Origin: Plotosus lineatus | Taxonomy: Eukaryota; Chordata; Actinopteri; Siluriformes; Plotosidae | Assembly (NCBI GenBank): GCA_024760905.1 | Contig: CM045735.1 | Span: 25,345,749 to 25,409,748 of the forward strand | Length of the DNA: 64,000 bases | Direction: 5' to 3' | In this document: piece after piece, positions 33,408-45,054 of the stretch | Numbering within the stretch: position 1 is the first letter of the stretch | Layout: the number at the start of each line of letters is the position of its first letter | Notes under the pieces: generated by a model | Told to the model about the DNA's origin: nothing | The model's input: only the letters and a program-made list of their open reading frames with translations | Databases searched by the model: none | Translations under genes and position numbers: made by a program

Positions 33408-33832
33408 TGTTATGGTCTGTGTTATTTGGTGGCTTTTAAATCTCTTTCTCTCTTTTTATACACTGCAGGCGCTGGGAAGAGGCATGGCTGTCACATGCAG
33501 GCAGAGTCCGGACAGCACCCGGACAGCACACCTGATTCCACTCAGCCATCACTGGGCTATAAAGATGAGTGGCGCGCTCCTCCCAGAGCTAGAAGATTGT
33601 CCCGCCAAACGATCCCGTTTCCCTGTGATCTCTTTGGCTCCCTAGTGCTCAGCTACGTGCTCGACCAGTTCCCGCTTTGATATTTTCCCTCAGTGATTTT
33701 AGTTCTCAGGTTTCTCCTCACCTCTACGGTGATCATGATTCCCCGGGGGAAACTTCCCATTTGGAGGTCATTTGTGTCATCATACTCGGTCTCCTGCATT
33801 TTTGGGTCCGACTGAAGGCTCCCGGTGTCACA
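33408..33832 (+). mobile_element. 5' LTR of a Ty3/gypsy element
   Basis: Starts TGTTATGGTCTGTG, ends near GGTGTCACA. A TATAAAG box at 33555 lies about 50 bases before the likely transcription start. Related LTR sequence occurs at 20203 and 29042. The right boundary is approximate because I see no clean primer binding site. Confidence 0.7.
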
Positions 33833-35965
33833 GAATCTTGTAGCTAAAAAATGGAACCAGCAGAGACCGCCCAACTCCAGCAGGCTTTGTTCTACCAGTG
33901 ACTCCTGTTGGAATAGCATGACTCCACCCTGCACCAAATTGTGGACAGCCTCCAAAGATTAACCACCAGCATGGTGCAGCTCGGCGGAAGATGGACGCCA
34001 TCGCCACCCAACTCACGGCCATGACCCCGCCCACTCACCCTTAACTCTCCGCACCGGCGGCATCGCCAGCCCTACTCCCCATGCGCTGAAAGCCGCTCAT
34101 CCCCACGCCAGCAAGGTATTCAGGCATGATCGGCTCATGTGCACAGTTCCTCCACCAGTACTCGCTCGTCTTCAGCCAGCAGCCGCTCACATACACCACC
34201 GACCAAGCCGAGACCCTATTTGTCATCAGCTTGCTCACACATCAAGCCTCGTCCTGGGTGCTAGCGGTCACCACCCATACCCCGGATTTATGCTCGTACT
34301 TAGATCGGTTCGTGCTGGAGAAGAAGAGAGTCTTCGATCATCTGACGAAAGGAAAGAGGCGTGCAGCCAGCTGCTGCGGATCCAGCAAGGCTCGCAATCA
34401 GTGTCTGAATGTGCTATCGGATTTCGAATCCTTGCTGTAGAAAGTTGCAGGCTGGTTTTTCTTTGTAGAGAAGAAGGACAAAACCCTGAGACCCTGCATT
34501 GATTATACGGGCCTGAACAGTATAGCGGTAAAGAATAAGTACCCCATCCCTCTGATAGACTCGGCCTTCACCCCTCTCCACAACGCAGCCATTTTTTCTA
34601 AGCTGGACCTCAGAAATACCTACCACTTAGTCTGGATTCGGGAGGGGGGTGAGTGGAAGACCACCTTTAACACGCTTCTGGGTCACTTCGAGTATATGGT
34701 CATGCCGTTCGGTCTAACCAATGCCCCGACAGTTTTCCAAGCCTTGGTCAATGATGTGCTCAGGGACATGTTGAACTGCTTCGTGTTCGTTTACCTAAAC
34801 AACATCTTGATCTTCTTGTTCCCCCGCCAGCCAGAACCCCAGTGCTTCAGTGGGGACACTCCTCTAAATTGGCCTGCCACTCCGGAGTCCACTGAACCCT
34901 CTTTCTCCTCCAACAATGCTTCTGGCGGCCAACCATAACAGCCGACACCAGGGAGTTCGTTGGAGCTTGTGCCACCTGTGCCCAGGGGAAGTCCTCTCAT
35001 CATGCATCCTTGGGCCTCCTCCAATGGGCCTCCTCCAACCCTTACCCATACCTCATCGCCCCTGGTCGCACATTGTGGTGGACTTCATCACTGGGTTACC
35101 TCCGTCTGAGGGCAACACGGTCATCCTGATGGTGGTAGACCGCTTCTCTAAGGCGATCCGCTTCGTCACCCTACCCAAGCACCCCTCGGTGATGGAGACA
35201 GCTGGCCTGCTGGTCCAACACGTGTTCCACCTCCATGGAATCCCCCAGGACATCGTTATGGACCGGGGCCCCCAGTTCGCATCTAGAGTTTGGAAGGCGT
35301 TCTGCACCACCCTGGGAGTCTCTTGCAGTCTGACCTCCGGCTACCACCCTCAATCGAACCAGAGCTTTGAATCCTCCCTGCGCTGTGTCGCCTCCTGCCT
35401 CCCAGCCTCCTGGTCCACACACCTTCTGTGGATTGAATACTCACGTAACTTCCTGGTCTGTGCCGCCACAGGGATGTCCCCCTTCATGGCGATCAATGGA
35501 TTCCAGCCTCCCCTGTTCCCCAGCCAGGAGGTCAAAGTGGCGGTCCCATCCGTCCAGGTGCACCCTCGCAGAGCACGCCGGGTCTGGAAAGAATCTCGTG
35601 TCACCCTGGAACGGTTAGCAGCCCAAAATCAGAGGATCACCGATCGCCACCGGACCCTGGCACTGCCCTACAGTCAGGCAACGGGTTTGGCTCTCCTCCA
35701 GGGATATGCTCCTGTAGATAGATCCCAAGATGTTTTCTCCCAGATACATCGGGCCCTATGTCATCGAGCATATCATAAACCCCAGTGCGGTCCGACTCAA
35801 GCTCCCAGCCTCACTCAAAGTGCACCCCGTGCTCCACGTGTCCCTAGTCAAGCCCGTGGTGAAAAGCCCCCTCCAACCCCCTACCGACCCTCCACCACCT
35901 CCTCCTTGGCTGGTTGATGGACATCCGGCATACACGGTGAATCGTTTCCTCGACGTGCGCAGGCT
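33833..35965 (+). pseudogene. Ty3/gypsy chromovirus-type gag-pol remnant
   Basis: Gag-like segment 33850-34440 (SYVLAVTTHTP-type capsid region in 34126-34440). RT segment 34441-34822: a [17 protein letters not shown] block, [21 protein letters not shown], then [18 protein letters not shown]; the catalytic YxDD is changed to YLNN at about 34792. RNase H is absent: RT jumps at about 34825 into the integrase zinc finger. Integrase 34990-35700 has [12 protein letters not shown], a first Asp, [12 protein letters not shown] (second Asp), and an S/E-for-E position ([10 protein letters not shown] where intact copies have GQTERVNQ-like sequence). [19 protein letters not shown] and the start of a chromodomain ([11 protein letters not shown]) end it at 35965. 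Confidence 0.87.
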
Positions 35966-36189
35966 ATAAAGATGAGTGGTGACTCATTTTGCTGCTGTCA
36001 AAATAATTGGAACACATTTTATAAAGACTCCAGCAGACAAAAGGTTCATTCCCTGTCAACTAAGTAAATAATCTTATAACCATCACATTTATCATCTTGG
36101 AATTTGCTGGGAAAAAAAAAAAAAAAAAAAAACAACAATAAAAACAAAAACATATTTAGACATCCAGAATGTACAGGTTCAAAAGAAAT

Positions 36190-36530
36190 TGGGTGAAAAT
36201 CGTAAGTGGTTCCAAAATTATGGTCCCTTTCAAATTTGGATTTCCTACCCCTATGGTACTTCTTAAGACACTAGGCAAAAATGGCATCCATGGAAGAGTT
36301 CCGAGTCGAAAGCCACTGTTGACAAAATGAATATCAAGGCACAACTCAATTTTGACAAGAATCGTCTTGATCATCCCCAAAGCTTGAAATGTCCTCTGGA
36401 CTGATGAAACTAAAGTTGAACTTTTTGGGAGAAACGCATCCCGTTACATCTGGCAAAAAAAAACAAAAAACAACCCCACTCCATTTGATAAAAAGAACCA
36501 GTGCCAACAGTGAAACACGGAAGTATTGAG
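36190..36530 (+). pseudogene. Tc1/mariner transposase fragment
   Basis: Plus-strand translation with several stops: GRVPSRKPLL, then DHPQSLKCPLD, KVELFGRNASRYIWQKK (first catalytic Asp region DETKVELFG is damaged), ending near VKHG. It is the middle of a Tc1 transposase, cut by an RTE fragment. Confidence 0.7.
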
Positions 36531-36845
36531 AAGAAGTAGCAATAGATTTTTTGACAAGAACATTCAACAAGGTCTTAGAAAGTGAGCAGATGCCAGAGGA
36601 ATGGAGGAGAAGTGTGATGGTGCACATTTTTAAGAACAAGGGAGACGTGCAGAGTTCTGGCAACTACAGAGGGATAAATTTGATGAGCCATACAATGAAC
36701 TTATGGGAAAGAATAGTGGAAGCTAGACTAAGGGAAGAGGTCAGCATTTGTGAACAACAAAACAACAAAAAGAACAAAACAGGAGAACAACAAAAGAGCA
36801 CCACAGATGCAGTGTTTGCTTTGAGGATGGGATTTCTTTTGAGGA
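36531..36845 (+). mobile_element. RTE (Expander-like) copy 4, internal fragment
   Basis: Encodes [38 protein letters not shown] and [13 protein letters not shown] sequence, then an A-rich insertion (NNKKNKTGEQQ) and KSTTDAVFALRM. Both ends of the LINE are missing, so it was carried here by recombination or template switching, not by simple insertion. Confidence 0.85.
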
Positions 36846-37797
36846 TGAGAATGTAATTGGAGATGGAAGCATGAAGTGCTCCAAAATCTGCTGATAGCTA
36901 GCGGCATTCATCCTACCCTTGATAAAACACAGTGGACCAACACCAGCAGCCGACATGGCATCTCAGACCATCACTGACTGTGGGTACTTGACACTGGACT
37001 TCAGGCATTTTGATATTTCCTTCTCCCAAGTCTTCCTCCAGACTTTGGCACCTTGATTTCCGAATGACATGAAAAATTTGCCTTCATCCGAAAAAAGTAC
37101 TTTGGACGACTGAGCAACAGTCCAGTGCTGCTTCTCTGTAGCCCAGGTCAGGCGCTTCTGCCGCTGTTTCTGGTTCAAAAGTGGCTTGACCTGGGGAATG
37201 CGGCACCAGTAGCCCAGTCCACTGCTTCCACAGGTCCCCCAAGGTCTAGAATCGGCCCTTCTCCACAATCTTCCTCAGGGTCCGGTCACCTCTTCAGGTT
37301 GTGCAGTGTTTTCTGCCACACTTTTTCCTTCCCACAGACATCCCACTGAGGAGCCTTGATACAGCACTCTGGGAACAGCTTATTCGCTCAGAGATTTCTT
37401 TCTGTGTCTTACCCTCTTGCTTGAGGGTGTCAATGATGGCCTTCTGGACAGCAGTCAGGTCGGTAGTCTTACTCATGATTGCGGTTTTGTGTAATGAACC
37501 AGGCTGGGAGTTTTTAAAAGCTTCAGGAATCTTTTGCAGGTGTTTAGAGTTAATTCGTTGATTCAGATGATTAGGTTCATAGCTCGTTTAGAGTACCTTT
37601 TCATAATTCTTTGGGATAGAAATTTTGGGTTTTCATGAGCTGTATGCCAAAATCATCAATATGAAAACAATAAAAGACCTGAAATATTTCAGTTGGTGTA
37701 TAATGAATCTAAAATATATGAAAGTTTAATTTGTATCAGTACATTCCAGAAAATAATGAACTTTATCACAATATGCTAATTTTTTGAGAAGGACTGG
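36846..37797 (-). pseudogene. Tc1-like transposon, 5' half (transposase N-terminus and terminal repeat)
   Basis: On the minus strand the transposase starts MSKTTDLTAVQKAIIDTLKQ at 37476, with the paired HTH (QKEISERISCSQSAVSRLL) and GRKKCGRK linker. After a frameshift it goes on with LNQKQRQKRLTWATEKQHWT, VLFSDEGKFFMSFGNQG (first catalytic Asp) and MVWGAM-like sequence before ending near MLPS at 36870. The terminal inverted repeat near 37797 contains TTCTCAAAAAATTAGCATAT, widespread in fish genomes. The second half is missing. Confidence 0.85.
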
Positions 37798-37799
37798 AC

Positions 37800-37932
37800 A
37801 CTCAGTCTGTAGTTTGTAAACAATGAATGCAGCGTCATTGCGTCATTACGTCAGCGTACTATGTAGGTACGTCTAAAAGAAGAAAAAAAAAACGTAAAAC
37901 ATATGAATGTAAGTCAGAGAGCGTCTGTAATC
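37800..37932 (+). mobile_element. 3' end of the CCCCGACT-type DNA transposon
   Basis: Matches 23510-23680 (GCGTCATTACGTCAGCGTAC, ACGTAGGTACGT, AGAGAGCGTCT terminus). Confidence 0.7.
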
Positions 37933-38340
37933 TGTTCTATAATTCGTTCATTGAATTCATCTGTTTTGAACCCACATTTGTTAGCCTGTCTCCTGCATCT
38001 TGTCTCAAAATCATCCAATGATTCCTTTGTACTTGTAGAAATAATGTAGTTTTAGTCTAGCAACTTGAAAGTTTTCTGCTGGTTCTAGTTGTTCCTCAAA
38101 AAGTTTCCATACATGTTTAGGATGCCTTTGTTGGTCTTCTGTCAATGTCCATGAATTAAACCGTTTAAGTTCTTCATCTCTGACTGCACGAAGTATATAG
38201 GGCATCTGTTTCTCTTCTTTCACATTCTTAATGATAAAATATAGTTCAACCTTTTGTTTTAACAATTTAAAATGCTCTGTTAAATCATTGACGCCCCAGT
38301 CCATGGCCAGTAATGAATCAGCCATTGTGAAAACGATGAT
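37933..38340 (-). pseudogene. Ty3/gypsy gag remnant
   Basis: The minus strand starts MADSLLAMDWGVNDLTEHFK and continues through EELKRFNSWTLTEDQ and ARLKLHYFYKY, then KESLDDFETRCRRQANKCGF in a second frame. This is the capsid-type retrotransposon gag layout of K02A2.6-like gypsy elements. The frame starts about 260 bases after the LTR at 38592, the usual leader length. It is cut off at about 37933 by a Tigger-type 3' end. Confidence 0.75.
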
Positions 38341-38591
38341 ATGGTGAAAATCTCGTTAAAATAGCTGGTGATTGTCAGCCTTATTGATAGCCTTATTGCT
38401 ACACTCACACTGATAAAAGTTAGTTTACAATTCTTATCTTTGATCCCGTGTCATTAGTCGATGTTGATGTAGGCTTCCCGTCTTTTATCCCCGCTCCAAG
38501 CTGGTCACTGGTATATAAGTTAATTGTTCCTTTCACACTGGCTTTATCATTTCACAGTTCACAGATAACACTCACGTTACCGCTGCCACCA

Positions 38592-38784
38592 TGTAATGAG
38601 TTCATGATGAAGACGTACAGTTTCAACAACATTTATTCCTCTTATAACTATCATGATACATTCACATGCCTGCTCGTGGTTGCCATGTTGGGACGAACTT
38701 GCTCTTCCGGTGCTTTTCCGGATGTAATTATATTAGAATCAATATAGTCCCTGGGATGGGTGTTAACCGGGAGAAACCATTACA
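38592..38784 (-). mobile_element. 193-bp 5' LTR with primer binding site
   Basis: On the minus strand the LTR begins TGTAATGG and ends CTCATTACA (short inverted ends TGTAATG/CATTACA). It is followed at once by TGGTGGCAGCGG, a typical gypsy primer binding site next to the LTR. The orientation agrees with the gag remnant. It is inserted in RTE copy 5, within the GTCGCCAC tail. Confidence 0.75.
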
Positions 38785-39847
38785 GCCACAACAAATCATA
38801 TACCTCCATCTCACCCTATCCTCTGCATCTTCTCTTACATGCCAACTACCTTCATATTCCACCACATCCATAAATGTCTTTTTTTGGTCTTCCTCTAGGC
38901 CTTCTGCCTGGTAGTTCCAACCTCAGCATCCTAATCCCAATATATCCACTATCCCTCCTTGGTTACATGTCCAAACCATCTCAAGCTTGCCTCTCTGACA
39001 TCATCTAACATGTGCTGCTCCTCTGATGTAGTCAATCCTGATCCTATCCATCCTTCTAACTCCTAAAGAGAATCTCAACATTTTCATCTCCGCTACCTCC
39101 AGCTCTGCCTCCTGTCTTTTCCTCAGTGCCACTATTTCTAAACTATACAACATCACTGACCTCATCACCGTCTTGTACACTTTTCCTTTCATTCTTGCCG
39201 ATACCCTCCTGTCACATATCACACCGGACACTTTTCTCCAGCCATTCCAAACTGCTTGCACAAACTTCTTCACCTCTTTTCCACACTCTCCATTGCTCTG
39301 GATTGTTGAGCCTAAGTACTTAAAATCCTCCACCTTCTTTATCTCTGTTCCCTGTAACCTCACCGTTCCTCTTGAGCCCTTCTTATTCAAACACGTGTAT
39401 TCTCACTTCCTGAAGCTAACCTTCATTCCTGTCCTTTCCAGGGCATACCTCAACCTCTCTAGATTTTCCTCAACTTGTTCTCTGCTCTCACTACAGATCA
39501 CAATGTCATCTGCAAACATCATAGTCCATGGAGGTTCTTGTCTAACCTCGTCTGTCAGCCTGTCCATTACAATAGCAAAACAAGAAGGTGCTCAGAGCTG
39601 ACCCTTGATGCAGTCCCACCTCCACCTTGAACTCTTCTGACAGCACACCTCACCACTGTCTTACATCTCTCATACATGTCCTGCACCACTCTAACATACT
39701 TCTCTGCCACTCCAGAACTCCTCATGCAATACCACATTTCCTCTCTTGGCACCCTGTCATATGCTTTCTCCAGATCCACAAAGGCACAGTGCAGCTCCCT
39801 CTGACCTTCTCTGTACTTCTCTATTAACATCCTCAAGGCAAACACTA
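38785..39847 (-). mobile_element. RTE (Expander-like) copy 5, 3' third
   Basis: Minus strand from [20 protein letters not shown] (39840) through [30 protein letters not shown] near 39510, FKYLGSTIQSNGECG and the C-terminal domain to ACAAATCATAT near 38785, where the LTR interrupts the tail. Several frameshifts. Confidence 0.9.
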
Positions 39848-39925
39848 CTTTCGGTATTGAGCGCTTCACATATTGTAAGCGTTGATTGACTTTTTTAAGC
39901 TTCATGTAAAGTGACTCGGTATAAA
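39848..39925 (-). mobile_element. Internal piece of the CCCCGACT-type DNA transposon
   Basis: Reverse complement of about 23025-23095 (TTTCGGTATTGAG, CACATATTGTAAGCGTTGATTG). Confidence 0.7.
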
Positions 39926-39939
39926 TAAGTGACTTATTT

Positions 39940-42900
39940 GAAATCAAATGTGCTCTGATCTTTGGCAAAATCACACAGATGAAAAAACAGTGTCTGCTTT
40001 AACTAAAACCACCCAAACATTTATAGGTTTTCATATTTTAATGAGGATAGCATGCAAACAATGACAGAAAAGGGAGGAATAAGTAACTGAACCCTCTGCC
40101 TAAGGAGACTTAAAGAGCAACTGAAACCAATTTTTACCAAACAATTTAAGTCAGGTGTGTGCCCAATCACTGATGAGTGGCTTAAAGCTGCCCTGCCCAC
40201 TATAAAACACACACCTGGTAAGAATTGTCTTGATGAGAAGCATTGTCTGATATGCACCATGGCTCGCTCAAACGAGCTGTCTGAAGACCTGCGATCAAGA
40301 ATTGTTGCTTTGTATAAAGCTGGGAAAGGATACAAAACCATCTCTAAAAGTCTGGATGTTCATCAATCAACAGTCAGAGAAGTTGTCTACAAATGGAGAG
40401 AGTTTGGCACTTTTGCTTCTCTCCCAAGGAGTGGCCGTCCACCAAAGATGACGCCAAGGGTTCAGCGCAGAATACTCAGAGAGGTAAAAAAAAAAAAAAA
40501 CCTAGAGTGTCTGCTAAAGACTTACAGAAATCACTGGCACAGTCCAATATCTCTTTGTACACATCAACTATATGTAAAACAATGGCCAAGAATGGTGTTC
40601 ATTAACAAAACACCTACTAACAATGGTTAGAGTCAAGGTGAACGCATCAAACTGGCAGTCTACAGTTGTTATTGTCCAACGGAAGAATATGCAAGTAGCA
40701 CCAAAGAAGCCTTCTACCGAACCCTCGGCAGGGCCATACAGCAGACAAAAAAAAATTATTCATCATATAAAGTTATTGCTGCTGGTGATTTCAATGCCAC
40801 CATTGGTCATGATTGCGATCCTTCCAGTTGGAAATGTGTTGGCCCTTATCACGATAAAAACCCAACAAGCTTTAATGAAACAAAGCTAATCGAAACAGCA
40901 GAAGACGCATCCCTGTACATTCTCAACACTATGTTTGCAACAAAATCAGATGAACATAGATGGTCTTTCAAGTCAAATTTGTGATATAAAAGGAGATTAG
41001 ATTACATCATGACGGAATGGTTTGTAAAGCGTGCAACCAGTAACTACAGAGTATACCCTATGCAGAGTCAACCCTTTGAATCAGATCACCATATCATAGT
41101 CATGTACGCTAGTTTTCCAGCTAAAAGGAAATTGAAAAAGACGCTCCTCAAGAGTCGATCTCCGGCTCTGTTCCCAGATTTACGACATTTAAGGGATGAT
41201 CCATCAGTCCAAGTTCCGTACAGCACTAAGCTTGATGCATCGTTACACAGTCAGCCATCAAATAGCACTCTTACAGTTGACCAAGTCGAAGAACTATTGA
41301 CGAACGCCATACAAGAAGCCTCCACAGAAAGCATTCCTAAACGAACTAGGAATGAGATCGACAAACCATGGACTACTCCTGATTATCAAGAGATTCTGGC
41401 AAAATACCACAGCGAGAAAGACCTAGTGATGAAAAAGCGACTTGCTCATGATGTGAAACAGCTACGCACAAAGCTTAAAAATACTTATTTTGAAACAAAA
41501 GCCAGCCAAATAAACCTTGCGAGTGAACAGCGAAAAGCAGAAGAGGAATTTAGATTATGAAATGCCACACATCATTCACAAATGAGAAGAGATTGCTGAT
41601 TCAGCGAGAGAAACTAGAAATACACTTCTCCGAACAGTTTGCCTCTCAACCATATGTCCCACAACCGGAGTTAAAACACCTGGAGGAATATCCTCATCTT
41701 CTCCCACCAGATGATCTACCTAAAGTTGATGAATCTACACCTAGTCCTAGGGAAGTCGAAAAGTGCATGAAAAGATTAAAGAATGGCAGATGTCAAGGCA
41801 CTGATGGGGTATATGCAGAACAACTTAAATATTCAGATTCTGTTGCATTGTTGGAATACATTACCTTGCTGGTTGGGATGATATGGTCATGCCTTCAAGT
41901 TCCCAAAAACTGGCTGTCAGCGTCCATTACTTGCCTTTATAAGAGAGGCCTAAAATCTCTTGAAGAAATCTACAGAGGCTTAACATAATTGCAATTCTCT
42001 CGAAGGTGGTGTCAGGGATAATAGTTGAAAGAATCCGACAGAACTATGAGTCAATACTGCTACCTTCCCAATTTGGCTTCCGGGCAAATAAGTCAACATG
42101 CGATGCGATCTTTATCCTCCGCCAAATCCTCAAGACATCAAAGAAATCCAAAAAACCTCTCTATGTTGCCTTTATCGATCTAGAGGCCGCATACGACTGG
42201 ATTCCAAGAAGTGCCCTATTCCAGTGCCTCAATATCTGCTTAAGATATCCACGCCTGGTAGCTATCCTACATGCATTATATACTGGTACAAAAGCATGCA
42301 TCAAAGGATCTACTAACTTCTTTGATACTCTTGTAGGATGCAGACAAGGTGCCTTGGAATCACTTCTGATTTTCAATGTTTACATGGACTTTATTGTCAG
42401 AGTTGCAAGGAGTGAAATAATTAAATCCAACCCTGAGGCCGGTTTCAAGATCACCTACAGTATGCCCAATGCAATATCTCCGCGAGAGCTTCGTAAGAAA
42501 GCATCCTCCTATGGACATGTACAACTCACAGAGCTACTGTATACTGATGATCAGGTCATATTCGCTAATTCACAAAAGGGTTTGCAGAAGATGCTCACCT
42601 TCTATGATGACACCTTTAGACGGTTTGGGTTGCAAATCTCATATAAAAAGACAGAAACAATGGCCTTCAACGTGGACGAGCATGTGATGGAGCTAACTAG
42701 TCTGGTGAGCATTGGCTCAAACCACCTTAAGAATGTCAGAAGCTTCAAGTATCTGGGGTATAAGATAACCAACAATGAGAATAGCAGTCAATCTCTACAT
42801 GCACGAATTGGTGCAGCATATCAGAAATGGAACGATCTCAAATATATTATGACTGATAAAAAGATTACACTGTCAACCAGAGTAAAATTCCTCACCACTT

Positions 42901-44025
42901 GTATACAATCACAGCTCCTGTATTGCATACAGGCATGGGAGCTGACAGAGGAAGAGCTGGGAAAGGTGGAAGTCATATGGCATAGTTTCTTACAAAAAAT
43001 GGTTAGAGGAGGATTTGAGCAACAAAACGCTCCAGACCGGGAAGAACGTGAAGGAACTGATGTGGACTGGAGTTACAGGATTTCAAATGACCGACTACGT
43101 ACCATCAGAAATACATGCCCTATCCGTGACTTTTGTTTGGCACAGCACTTTAAATATCTGGCACATATATGCAGGCTTGACAACAATGCCCTCCAGAAAC
43201 AAAGTACTATTTGATACCCTGACTCCGAGAACGATGTGGAATAGAATTGAAAAGATACTTGGTGTTGACGTACAACAAGCAAGAAAGATGATGATGGCGA
43301 AGAATGATTTCCTGCGACTGCTGGATACCCGATTCCAGCAAGAGCGCCCCAAGGTTGTCCACGACGCAACAGGGGAAACATGATGATGATGATGGAGGAA
43401 AAATGGAACAGCTCACCAACATCAACACCTCATCCCCACCGTGAAGCATGGTGGAGGGTGCATCATGGTTTGGGACTGTTTTGCTGCCTCGGGGCCTGGA
43501 CAACTTGCAATCATTAATGGAAAATTGAATTCAAAAGTTTATCAGGATGTTTTGCAGGAAAACCTGAGGCCGTCTGTCAGACAGTTGAAGCTAAAATGAG
43601 GATGAACCCCATTGAGATGCTGTGGCATGACCTCAAGACAGCGATTCATGCCAGACATCCCATGAATCTGACTGAACTATAGCAGTTTTGTAAAGAAGAA
43701 TGGGCCAAGATTAGTCCTGATCGATGTGCCAGACTGATCTGCAGCTCCAGGAAGCGTCTGGTTGAAGTTATTGCTGCCAAAGGGGGGGGGCCACAAAATA
43801 TTAAATGTGATGGTTCAGTTACTTATTCCTCCCCCTTCTGTCATTGTTTGCATGCTATCCTCATTAAAATATGAAAACCGATAAATGGTTGGGTGGTTTT
43901 AGTTAAATCAGACACTGTTTTTTCATCTGTGTGATTTTGACAAAGATCAGATCACATTTGATGGTGATTTTATGCAGAAATGTGAGAAATTCCAAAAGGT
44001 TCAGATACGTTTTCATACCACTGTA
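39940..44025 (+). mobile_element. Tc1-like transposon with long inverted repeats, split by LINE-C
   Basis: Left and right inverted repeats of about 200 bases match closely (left 39940-40110; right 43810-44025 with outer end ATACCACTGTA). The left outer end is cut off by other repeats. The transposase starts MARSNELSEDLRSRIVALYK at 40259 with HTH blocks STVREVVYKWREFG and RSGRPPKMTPRVQRR. The C-terminal part lies at 43418-43790 (IPTVKHGGGCIMV-like, then NPIEMLWHDLKTAIHARHP with the third catalytic residue region). The DDE core between them is lost. Confidence 0.88.
40625..43395 (+). pseudogene. LINE-C, endonuclease plus reverse transcriptase
   Basis: The longest LINE reading frame in the window outside RTE. 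Endonuclease end 40630-41130 in mixed frames (YKVIAAGDFNATIGHDCD; SDHHIIVMY at 41081 with the SDH motif). Linker 41009-41560 open. RT: ECMKRLKNGRCQGTDGV-like at 41757, SQFGFRANKSTCDAIFIL, FIDLEAAYDWIP (motif A), VGCRQGALESLLIFNVY (motif B, GALES for GCPLS), LLYTDDQVIFANS (motif C, YTDD) at about 42531, FKYLGYKITNNEN. Frame 42006-43214 is open for 402 codons. C-terminal WHSFLQKMVRGGFE and DWSYRISND follow. It ends in ATGATGATGATG at 43382. Clade not assigned; possibly Proto2 or RTE-like. Confidence 0.85.
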
Positions 44026-45050
44026 GCTTCAAAGAGACCCGGCAAAATACCAAATTCTATATCGTTGACGTCGCAGGCCCACCTGTTATGGGACTACCAT
44101 CATGTACAGCCCTTGGAATTGTGACTTTACATTGCGCAATCAACGAGAAGGGAGAGAAAACTGTAGGGAAAATAAACACAAAAGAAGACCTTAAGCGTGC
44201 CTACCCAGAATAGTTCAACAGAATGGGGAAATTCTCAGGCCCAGCAAAACTCCATCTACGGGATTGTGCAGAACTATATACAGATGCACCAAGGAAATGG
44301 CCTATTCTACTAAAGGAGAAGATAAAAGCAGAACTGGAGTCATCAGGAAATGGATCCAGCCTAACTTTTAAACAAAGTCTTCAGGTGCAATACGCATATG
44401 TTTAGACCCAGCCAAACTCAACAAAGCACTACGACGATGTCCCCACAAAATACCTACACTAGAAGAACTCAATCACAAATTCAGTGGAGCCAAATATTTA
44501 TCTAAACTTGACGCAAAGATTGGTTATAGGAGCATACTCCTTGATGACAGCCGTCAACTTCTGACATTTAGAACCCCATTTGGAAGATACTGCTTCCAAA
44601 GACTTCCTTTCGGCTTATCAGTATCACAGGACATATTTCAACCGTGTATGGATATCATTCTTCAACAAACATCAGGTGCAGTCAGAACTGCAGATGATGT
44701 AGCCGTCTATGGATCTACAGAAGAACACGACAAGAACCTCATCAATCTCATGGAAGTGGCAAAGAAAAACGGTCTTGTTTTCAACAGCGACAAATGAACA
44801 TCAAACAGACAGAAATCTCATTCTTCGGCATGATATACAGTTCAAGTGGAATCAGACCTGACCCAAAGAAAGTCAATGACATAAAGAAAATGCCAACTCC
44901 AACCTCCAAGAAAGAACTGCAGTATTTCCTCAGACTGATACAATACCTATCCCCATTTATCTACAACCTGTCAAACAAAGCAGCCTCACTCCATCAACTA
45001 TTAAAGGGTGATGTACCTTCATCTGGGATGACGTCCATCAACAGCAGTTA
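44026..45050 (+). pseudogene. Second Ty3/gypsy pol remnant (protease end and RT)
   Basis: 44030-44400: peptide KFYIVDVAGPPVMGLPSCTA and the run-up to RT. RT 44400-44800: ICLDPAKLNKALRR-like, FSGAKYLSKLDAKIGYRSI, LTFRTPFGRYCFQRLPFGL, then VRTADDVAVYGST (motif C: ADD instead of YxDD). 44794-45030 encodes IRPDPKKVNDIKKMPTPTSK and the start of the RNase H tether. Stops and a deletion near 44340. It could belong with the gag and LTR at 37933-38784. Confidence 0.82.
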
Positions 45051-45054
45051 GATC

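Noticed and set aside
35053..35604. Antisense frames across the gypsy integrase
   Set aside because: Shadow of the GC-rich plus-strand integrase frame.
40157..40258. In-frame extension of the Tc1 transposase upstream of MARSNELS
   Set aside because: The upstream codons lie in the inverted-repeat/UTR region; family members start at MARSNELS.
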